Shown: positions 49,501 through 60,900 of the stretch, piece after piece
Numbering within the stretch: position 1 is the first letter of the stretch
How the letters are laid out: the number at the start of each line of letters is the position of its first letter
Assembly (NCBI RefSeq): GCF_025370935.1
Contig: NC_133476.1
Location: forward strand, 11,911,411-11,975,410
Direction of reading: 5' to 3'
Length of the DNA: 64,000 nt
DNA from: Choristoneura fumiferana
Lineage: Eukaryota > Arthropoda > Insecta > Lepidoptera > Tortricidae
Translations under genes and position numbers: made by a program
Notes under the pieces: model-generated
The model's input: the letters and a program-made list of their open reading frames with translations, nothing else
What the model was told of the DNA's origin: nothing
The model's database searches: none

Positions 49501-51893
49501 TCAATAGTGTAAGATCATTAGGTATTACTATAAATAATTAAATAATAGTTATTAAATAATTACTGTACAAAATGTAATGATATCCCATCAAAAACATAAA
49601 TCTGAAATGAGAGCCAAGTTCAACATTTATGATATATATTAAGTATTGGTTGTTGACTTCAACGACAAAAGAGTGAGATCTAAATGGGTGCCAAGTTCAT
49701 TAGTCAGTCCTGAAATTTATATAGGTACTTAAATTAAAACAACATAAAATGTTATATAATTTTGAACATGAAACTACCGTGAGACTCACTCATTTTAAAT
49801 TCCGCTCTAAATTTCCGCTCTGAGCGGCGGCGTGCAGTGCGCGTGTTGCAGCAGCCGCCGAATCGCGTTGCTCCCAAGAGGAAGGGCTACGGGTTAGCCC
49901 GAAACATGTCGAGCTAAACTCGATTTAAGACGTGAGTTATCCGGGTCAATATAATTTAAATATTTTATAACAACTTAAAAATAATTTCTTCTTAAAACTT
50001 AGGAAAATATATTAAAACTGACAATAAAAATATATTGAATATATTGTCTGACTTGGCAGTTTTCATATACGAATTATATTGTACCTACCCTTCACAAGTT
50101 CTGAAGCTGTATGTTCTTATATTTTTATTCTTCCACAAATTTGGCTCACTGGTAAGAAACTAGCTATCGAGCATAAGGCTCTTCTATGACTGGTTTTAGT
50201 AGGTAGGTACTTCGTATATGAGAACTAGCCAAGTCAGACAGTTACAAAAAGAATATATTTTAAGTTGTTATAAAATATTTTATGTTTTTATAAGTAATTT
50301 TCAGGACTGACCATTGAAATGGCACCCATTTAGATCTCACCTCTTTTGTCGTTAAAGTCAACAACCAAGGACATATCATAACATTGAACTAGGTTCTCAT
50401 TTGAAATTTATGTTTTTGATGGGATTCATAATAGATATTAGTGGGATACCATGAATACACTTAGACGTCTTTAACCTTCGCTGGGAATAGAAGAGAAGCA
50501 GTGGTTGTACGTGTCTTTGGTATAGCCCGTCTCACTTCGAGGTATGTTGTTGTACCTAAGTAAGTATGTACTAGAATGGCATTCAAAGTTCACCGCAGTG
50601 TAACAAATCAAGCTATATTTCAAACCGGCTAAAAGTTTTCAAATGTTAACAGCAGATAAACGTCTTATTTAATTCAACTTGAGTGATGGCTACGAATGAT
50701 TTTAGAATTCGCTTTCTATAAAGTGAAAACTTTCCACGCATGATGTGATGTAAGTAACCTGTTACAGTGATTGTAACACAAATATTATTACGTGTGTACT
50801 TCAAATTTACTTGTAAACACGTAGGTACCTAGCTGTCAATATTATTTTCGGAAGCGTAGGCCAAAATAAGAACCTGTGTGTAGTGAATGGCCCGAAGACA
50901 GCTGAATGTAGTGAGCAGTTGGAGTTGAGGGTGGTGATGAATGAATGGTATTAATATTGTACTTATACCGTGCTTTCCAATTACCTTTTTAAACCGACCA
51001 TTTGTTTTTTTTTCTAAGTTAATATGTAGGTACTTTATTTAAGTGTTATTTTTAAAGGATATTTACGAGCGTGATCCTAAATAGCACCCATCGAGATGCT
51101 CGAAGCACCAACATTTTTTCTTCAATCGTAAACGTTACGTTATAAGTCTCGATTGTGCAAACGAGTGAGTTTAGTAATGGAATGCATAGCAATTACCCGG
51201 TAAAGGGTCACGGGTTGAACGGGTTGTCTGCCTGAGAAACCGCAAAAAAGCCACTCGCCGCGCCGCGCGGCGTGTACGCAGTTCTGTACCACTACCATGA
51301 GTTTACAGTGACCGTACTCGATAGCGACGGCGTAAATTATTTGTAAAGGCGCTGTACAATTCTCCATACAAAGAATTTACGCCGTCGCTATCGAGTACGG
51401 TCACTGTAAACTCATGGTAGTAGTTCTGCCTAGAAATACGAACAGTCGTAAAATCCCAATTAAGATTGCTTCATCGTCTAGATTTCTAATCTTAACGTTT
51501 TGGAAGCAACATTGTATTATTAGAATGATAACATTTACCGGATAGCTTAGCAAATCTTCAATGTTTTATCCGCCCATCGTTGCCTTAACCTAATTATTAC
51601 GTTACAATTATCTACTAGCGTTAGCTTTAGTAAACACTATCAGTATAACACCCCATTTCACAAATATTACAGTTGTGATGTTAAATTATCAACTTATATT
51701 ATTGAAATGTTGATAAGGTTCGCTGAAAACAAGAGGCATTATTTTATTACTTTAACCTATTTAATGCTTTTTATTTAGCTGGCATTCTGAATCAATAATA
51801 TTTTTTAATGAAAGAAAGAGAGAACCCAGGCTATGTAATTAAGTAGATTTTAGTAAGTATCTGTAACACAAATCTTTGCACATATTATGTAAA

Positions 51894-51926
<33 letters not shown>

Positions 51927-54900
51927 CCTTTAGTTATAATATATTATTGTTCTATTAACATTTTTATAATCCACTTATATTTTAAAATAAGTTTAATGGT
52001 AGGATAATCCATCGGTACGAGAATGGCAGAGATTTTAAACGCGCCAAAAAATCCATAATCAGAGATGACTTTAAGTCTGGTTGCACTTGCGTGCACATTG
52101 CACACTGCAAGGCGTAGTTTAAACCGGCCTCACTTTGCCCTCCGCAGAACTCTGTCTATAGGTACTTTTTTTAGGGTTCCGGAGCCAAAATGGCAAAAAC
52201 GGAACCCTTGTAGTTTCGCCATGTCTGTCTGTCTGTCTGTCCTTCCGTCCGTGGCTTTGCTCAGGCACTATCAATGCTAGAAAGCTGTAATTTTGTACGG
52301 ATATATAGGTATGTAAACTGTACCAACAAAATGGTACATGAAAAAATTCAAAAAACATTTTAGGGTACCTCCCATAGACGTAAAGTGGGGGTGTTTTTTT
52401 TCTCATCCAACCCTATTGTGTTGGGTATCGTTGGATAGGTCTTTTAAAACCATTAGGGGTTTGCAAAGACGATTTTTCGATTCAGTGATGTGTTCGCGAA
52501 ATATTCAACTTTAAATAGCAAATTTTCATTAAATCGAGCGTCCCCCCCCCTCTAAAATCTAAACCGATGGGTGGAAAATTTTGAAAAAATTCAGAATGGT
52601 AGTAAGAATTTTTAGTAGTTTAAGAGTAAATAGCAGCCTAAGGTATAAAATATACCTAAACTTGGAAGATTCCGTATAAAATACGAAATCCTCAGAAAAA
52701 TATTACTTAATTTTTTCGTAATGACTACGGAACCCTATTTCGGGCATGTCCGACACACTCTTGGCCGGTTTTTATTTGATCTTTGAATGATGCATACAAC
52801 TTGTTACAGCATGGACCCGAACCCCACGGTCCGTCACTCCTTCTGGTCGGTGGTGGTGGGCGGCACCATGTATTGGACCAGCATGTTCTGCACCAACCAA
52901 GCTTCAGTGCAAAAGTACTTGTCGGTGGAGCGCATCGCACAGGCGCGAGTGGCCCTCTGGGTCTCCGCCGTGGGCCTCATCGTCGTGTACTCCATTAATT
53001 TCGTCACCGGCGCCGTGTTGGCAGCCCATTATGCTGATTGTGATCCAATTCAGGTAAACGCACCGTGAATTCGCAAGTACATCAGCTAACGATGTGTTAT
53101 GTGGGTTAACCCCCTTGCATTGTGAAGTAACTTAATAATTAGAACGTTATTGGTACAGAATAAGTTGGTTTATCTGTTTTTACAACATTTTGAATCATTC
53201 GAGGCGATACATAAGTAAAGTAAGAAGGTATTTCAGCTTTTTTTTTCAAAAATGGCATTCCACATAGTAAGTAGATTATGACATTTTTTGCGTACCTGTA
53301 ATTGCTATAAAATATGTAGATGACACCACACGCATTAGCGTATGCAAACGATTAAAATTTTCTATTGGTTGGTCGGATTCCCCGTTCCCCGGTACTCAAT
53401 TGTACTTACGGGTTTGAATTTTGCCGTAGATAAGAAAAATGTTTTCGTTTAATTTGTTTTTTTTTTAATTTTGTATATTTTCAAAAAAAAATGTTTCATT
53501 CAATTATAATATTTTGATAATTCTTATCAAAGACTAAGATTATTAAAAAGAATACTTTTATACCCTAGAGATGAAAACGCAATTTTCCACCCGGTTATCT
53601 ACCCATGAAAATTAAACTTTCCGAACAGGAGAGATGAAAACCAAATTTAGGCATAACTACCATTTCCTTACCTATCCTATCCTACAAAAAGGTAGCAAAA
53701 TGTAAAAAAAATAACTTTGTCCATCAGAAGACAATTTTATCAGTGTGTGTAAGTACACGTTACCAGTGTTCGTCTATTGTTCGGTAAAAAAAAAATCTAT
53801 AGAAAACGAAAATATGATAGGTAACGGTGAATGAACGATTACAGCGCCTAAGGCATGGTAATGAAATGAAAAGGAATATTTTTGTGTGGATTGAAAAAGG
53901 AGGTTTTACTTGTACCTTAAATTTTAAAAGCCATTTTTGATCCATTAATAAAATTAAAAAAGAAAAATTTTAAAAGTAATTTTTGGTCATTTTTGATACG
54001 TCATTTATTTATCGCTATATTTTTTGTCTTTAGAGGACTTAGTTATGTTATAAAGTTATGTTGATAAAGTAGCTTAATAAAACTATGCTTATTTAGTGTT
54101 ACCTATGCGTTTTATTGTACACCATCAATAAGATAGTAATGTGTTGTGTAAAATGCGGTTACAGACAATTTACGCACCGTAACCTTACAAAAAAACCTAC
54201 TTAAGTAACTAGAATATTTTTTCTAAATTGAACTTTATTTCAACAAACATTAATAAAAAAAACTAATAACTTTTTAAATTCTAGCGATGCTTTCAGCAAT
54301 CAAAAACTTATTGTTATTAAAGAACACATTATTTTTCACAACACGTTACATTTCAAAAAGATATTGACTTCCATCAGGTAAACCAAAAATTTGCTTAATA
54401 AGTGCACCTTGATAATCTGTCAGAATTAATTAGCTAGCTATTTAGCACTACGCACGAGCTAGACCAGACAGGTCTTAGCAAATTTCTAATCATTTACCAA
54501 CTACCTACAAGATTTCCACACTTATTAATAGGTCAATCCTTTAATAAACCTGACGCTTACTTCATGAGTCATGATCATAAATTAACAATACTGTAGACAT
54601 ACCCAGTATCTTAACTTAAGCCATTACAACGCGCGACTTGCTGGCAAACTTTTAAAGTTAAATTAGGGTGTATGTATAGTGTATATCGGCTGGTCTAAAA
54701 TTCTTTTGCATAAGTAAAATTGTTTCGCAACATATTTTTTGCATAACGAACGTTGTGTCTAAAGATTGAATTGTCTAAATTTTTTTGGTCGAAATTGTTT
54801 TTCATAATATTTTTTGGGCGATAAATTGTTTAGTACCTATAACATTTGTATTCACATTCCTATAACATTTGTATGTACATTGATTCGTCGATTGTATCAT

Positions 54901-57900
54901 AGGTATAAAAATTTTATTCCGAATATTGTTACCACTAATTTTATGTCTGGAAGGCAAATATTCAATTTAACGACTCTGAGGCGAAGTCGACGGAGCTCCG
55001 CAATATCCCGCCTAGTTAAGCCCTTCGCGCCTTGACAAAATACTAACCTAACCTAACCTATAGTTGAGCAATCATGTTACCTGAAATTTCTTTATTGCGG
55101 GTGGCTCCGCCTCCCGAGCCCCCCTTTACTGTTTCGCCTATCCAAGTATCAAATATCCATTTTTAGGGTTCCGGAGCCAAAATGGAAAAAACGGAACCCT
55201 TATAATTTCGCCATGTCTGTTTGTCTGTCTGTCCGTCCGCGGCTTTGCTCAGGGACTATCAATGCTAGAAAGTTGTAATTTTGCACGGATAATATGTAAA
55301 CTATGCCGACAAAATGGTACAATAAAAAAATCAAATAAATTTTTTTTTAGGGTAGGTACCTCCCATAGACGTAAAGTGGGGGTGATTTTTTTTTCTCATC
55401 GAACCCTATGGTGTGGGATATCGTAGAAAGAGTGTGACGTCTCTCGATGAGAGCGGAACATAGATGTCGCTAGTGCTGCTGCATAAGTAGCGTAGTAGAA
55501 ATAAGCAACCTGAGATATGTATGCATAGGAAAAAATCGTGTCTAGATCCCTGTCCAGCGGTGGTGTAGGGGTTATAGCACGCAGCACGGATTGCTGAGGA
55601 CCTGGTTTCGATTCCCAGCGCCGGTCTCTTTTTCTGGTTTTTCTGTGCATCCATGTCTCAGTTTGTATTTTCGATATGGTTTCACGGGATACCCGTAAAA
55701 GTAACAAATTTGGAGTTGAAATAAAAAAAAATATAACGGCTAAGTTTGCTTGAGAATTATTAGTAGTTTAAGAGTAAATAGCAGCCTAAGGTATAAATTA
55801 GGTATACCTAAACTTGGAAGATTCCGTATAAAATACGAAATCCTTAGAAAAATATTACTTAATTTTTTCATAATGCCTACGGAACCCTATTTTGGGCGTG
55901 TCCGACACGCTCTTGGGCGGTTTTTTCGGTGACAATAGGTGTCATCACCGAACGATGTAAATTATGCTTATTAGTAATATAAGTATTATTGTTTTTGTGT
56001 TTGGTGGTGGTACTGTTGGGGCCGTTAATAATAGTACATTGTGCATAGAGGGGCGTAAGAAGGAGATTACTTACTAACTTTTAATGACTCGAGTTTATCT
56101 CCTTACGGCTTTACAAACAATGATTTTCATCACATTGCGAGGAAAAAATGCATAAAATAAAATTATTTTGTGCCGAAACACTTCACAGCTCGGCAAAAGA
56201 AAGACGCTAAGAAAACAACTGAATAAAATAATGGCTACCCGCCAATACAGGGGCTACAACAAAATTTGAAAATCGAAGTTCGTATCGAACCGTCCCTCTC
56301 ACTGTCGTATTAAATAATATTTGCGTCAGCAAAACGATACGAACTTCTATTTTCGAATTGAGTAGTAGCCCCCCCTGATTGTCGCTTTTTTTGAGTCGTC
56401 TACCATAAATAATACTAAGCTAATTATTCCAACATGCTAAAAAAATATCTACAAAAATACCGAAAGTTTCATGATGCGTGGAAAATTTTTATGGTGTAAA
56501 ATTGATAGCTAAGTTTTAAAAATGTAAATAAAATGTTGGCTGACTTGAAACCTCTTTAGTATGATCTTTTTACAAGCTTTTATTTTGTTTAACCTGTCCC
56601 GTTGTCTGTCTGTCTGTCTGTAATCAAATCTTGCACGTTATATTTGACCAACTTCCAGTAGTCAGATTGACTAGAAATTTGGAATACTTATGTAAATCGC
56701 GTGACAACACAATAATCTAGTAGTGACATCCTGGTAGTCCAGCCAAGATCGTCTCCACAGGACGGAACTCTTAAACGGTTAATAGCATCGACTTGAAATT
56801 TGGTATGCAAATCTAGGTAGTTTGGGTGACAATGTAGGTACAGTCAGCAAAAAATCTTGTAATAAAAATGAAATATTATATTATTTTAGGTTATTAAAAC
56901 TAAAGTCATACATAACTTCCTTGATAAGAAAAACTATTCGTGAATCGGGAGTTATCTCCCCGATTGTCCTTTAGTATACAGGCATGGAATAACATCATTG
57001 ACGAGAAGTGTGATGAAAATCATTTTGCTTTCTTTCTTTCAAAATGAACAACTTTTAGTATTTGATTTAAAGCTAAAGTAACTCGCTCGTTGGCACTAGT
57101 AAACTAAGTAAACGAATGGTAAGATAAGCCTATTTATACTAGTTATCGATACGATTACGCAAAATATTTGAATAGATGCAATCAAAATCTAAATCTTAGT
57201 GGTTTACATTCACCAGTTACATGCGATTCGAATGTTTATAGATCTTGAAGAAATACCGACGTGTTTCTTTAAGATCGATAAACGTTCGGATCGCAAGTGA
57301 CTGGTGAATGTAAACCGCTACGATTTAGATTAGATACATACATAAAATCACGCCTCTTTTCCAACGGGGTTGGCAGAGACTACATCCTTCCACTTGCTAC
57401 GATCTGGCATACAACGCTCGCTTCCTCTACATTCATCAATAACTGGTAGACTGATAAAATATCGTTTTTGCACTTCTTATGCTCGTAAACATAGTTTTTA
57501 TGCTGGATCTAGGCAACATAATCTCTTTCATAGACTTCTCAAGCTCCAAGTAGTGCATAAAGTAAAATCGTCGCCTAAGATTAAATGTAATAATATCATG
57601 GGACACTTTACACCATTTGACCTAGTCCCAAACTAAGGGGCTGTTTCACCATCCATTGATTAGTGTTAACTGACGGTTAAATGTGATGCCGTCTCCGTCT
57701 ATTCGAACAAAACAAATAGAGACGGCAATGCATGGTGAAACAGCCCCTAAGAGTCCAAAAAAAAGTTTATTTTTTAAGTCGTTTTATACTAATAAATTAA
57801 CTTTATTATAGTACATACCTATAGTAAAAGGTAATTACCTAGTAAATGAACATTTGTTTCTGCTATTATTGTTCCATTATTTGACAAAAGATGGCCAGGA

Positions 57901-60900
57901 CCTTGATAACTTCGTACCTGACACTCAGTAGAACCCTGTCGCAGGGAGAATGCTTTCATTATCAAGATTCTTACGATAAGTGCGGCAAATGATGACTGTA
58001 ACCGAGTGCCACGTAAGAACTTGTCAAGGTACGAGTATAATAACGTGTGTACAAACCTCAGGCGCGGGTGATCAACGCGTCGGACCGGCTGCTGCCACTG
58101 TACGTGGTGCGGCAGCTCGGCGACGCGCGCGGCGTGCCGGGCTTCTTCGTCGCCGGCATCTTCGCCGCCAGCCTCGGGTAAGTATTTCTGCTTCTCTCTG
58201 TTTTTGCCACTGTTAAGCATATGAGACCATGTTCAAATCAATTTTGAGAGGCCGATTCCTTGAGAAAGCAAAATGTATACTTACTGCCTCTCAAAAATAT
58301 GCTGGTTATTTCAGCAAATAGTTGGATTAGTTTAGCTTAACACTCCTGTAAATGTTTTTTAAGATTTTTTTCATCATAATTGATATTTATGTATTTCCGA
58401 TTTCATTTGATACGTTAGTATCAAAGGGGTGACTTCATCTTGATTTTTTTATATGAAATTTCCTCACAAAGGTATTCGGTCAAACTAACCCCGTCATCTA
58501 TTGAAATATTTCGAATTAATTTGAAGACACCTTCTATTTGAAATGATGTCTATTAATCGTTTATGACAATCGAATCGATTGAAGATCTCTGATCTTCTGT
58601 TATTTATTTAGATAAGGTCAACCGGGGCTATGTCGTCTAAGGGGCTAATGCGTCCATTCCAATTATCATAAGAAAATCATCATTTAGAACTACTCACGCC
58701 ATTTTTTTAAAGACTTTGGCACAACACAGTACAAAAAAATGATCACTAGATGTCGTAGCCGAGCTCTTTTTTTCAATGCGTCTATAATAAACGAGGTCAA
58801 TTAGACGCTATAGCCCCGAATATTTTTGTTCTAAAATCTTAACTAAGGTTAGAATTTAGCGTACAACCTAATAATAAACTTTGTCATGTGTGATTTTATA
58901 AAATTGTCCCTATTAAAATCATTCCGACCAATCCGATCACATAATACTAGTAAAAGACGCTTTCACCCTACCTGCGGTTATAGCGTCTAAAAATCCCAGC
59001 CTTTACAAAAACGTAATTTACACGTAGAAGTTATTAAAAATGCCATAATGGCACTAATCATAATTTAGAGCTTTTAAGGATACATAATGTGAAAATACCG
59101 CGAGGCTCACTCATATTAAATATACGACGAAGGGCTACGGATTAGCCCGAAACATGACGAGCTAAACTCGATTTAAGACGTGAGTTATCCGGGTCAATAT
59201 ATTTAATATGATACATCATGTGTTTGTTATAATCTGATAAATATGCTGTTTAATGTATTGTGACGCATTAGCCCCGGTTGACCTTACATCAAATTAGTAC
59301 GCGTTTATTTATAGGTGTTGCATCACGTCTTAGTGTGAATTGACCCAAAAAGTAAAAAAATATTAGATACCTCGATACTTCAAAACACTGATGAACGATA
59401 TCACTCAACTGTGGCACAGGAATCGTAATACTCTAGGTTTAGTGCTTCGATAGGTAATTAACGCACACCTATTATTGTTCGCGTTTGTATGATGGTATAG
59501 AATAGATTGTATTTGAGTGGTGTGCCTATATTGATTACTTAATAGGAACATAAATCGTTGGTAAATCGATAATTTGAGTGAAAACGTACATTTGTCTCAC
59601 ATATTTACGTACGTCTTGCACATGTGGTCGAGATTCGAGAAGTAGCAAGTTTCATTTTATATAGATGTCTTCGTAAAGCACATTTTATTCTCACTTTCGA
59701 TCGGTCCTATCGATTGTTTAATACAAAATCACTTTGTCTATTTCATCCAAAAACCTTAAAAAACGTGACCACACGATAAAAAACCTAACCACAAACTTTA
59801 GGATTATAGTTTTGAAGCACTGAAATTCCGTTTCGTATCTGCAAGAGTTCGAAGACCGTCGCGAAACAGATGCTTCCCAGTAACTAACGCAATACGCGCT
59901 TGGTTCCAGAATTAAGGACTAACCAGAAAAGTCCAGTAGCATACCGGTTTCAGAACAGTTCCGAACAAGAATTCCAATTTAGGCAGCAGCTCACTAAAGA
60001 GTCAGTTCGCATAGCGCATTTTATTAATGGCGCTGACTACTTAGTATCGAGATGGAGACTTTTATTAGAGACTAGGCTCTATGAACAACTTAGCTATTAA
60101 TTCCCGTGAATTCCCCATTACTTCTGAATTTTGGATGTGAATGAATATACGAGTACTTCTAAGGTAAACGAACATAACTAAATAGGTACATCGTACAGTC
60201 AAGTGTAAAAATATCGATACGGCCAGTTACAAAAATATGTCTACACGATTTTATGCACTTAACATTAAGGACGTGTATACAATTTTTTGTAACTGTGGCC
60301 GTGTCGATATCTTTGCTCTTGACTGTACATACAATATAGGTACCTGTACATCTGTTTACATACAATGCGGTCATTCACCTTTGTCTGAACTACTTAGACA
60401 TTGTAGGTTGATTAATGATCAGTTATTCTGAATTATTTTCACAGAACTGTAGCCTCAACCCTTAACTCTTTGGCGGCCATTGCCTGCCAAGACTTGGCAT
60501 CTGGACTTTTGGGATTTCGGATACCTGAGAACAAAGGGGCAGTGGTTGGTATTCAGTTCCTTATTAATAAGGTCATCATTCGCAACGCTCTGTACGACAC
60601 TTTATAATTTTGGCTTTCCTATTTTTATACCCCTTTACAAATTGACTGAAAATTGAAATTTTTGTTAAAAAAATAATAATTTTCACTTTAACTTTAATTA
60701 ACTGTAAGATTTGACCCACGCGATATGCAGTTACAGTTGAATTCAGTTACAATAATGTACTCTGTGCAGTTGAGAACCTATTCATAATCAATTTCACTAC
60801 GATTTTTTTGACAATCTTATGGGATGTAACATGACATTTCATTAGTAACACTAAGGTTCCCCATAGTAGGTACCTACGCGATTGAATTTCTTTAACTGTA

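Noticed and set aside
52119..52406. 95-codon minus-strand frame
   Set aside because: Entirely within the 'gggttccg' repeat.
55044..55060. Telomere or chromosome end (TAACC repeats)
   Set aside because: Only about three units of the insect motif, inside an interspersed repeat and within an intron.
55555..55622. tRNA gene
   Set aside because: tRNA-like head of a SINE; the same segment recurs in the rearranged copy near 1.2 kb.
57819..58220. 133-codon minus-strand frame
   Set aside because: Overlaps SLC5 exon 58062-58177 in antisense; the frame exists only because that exon is GC-rich.
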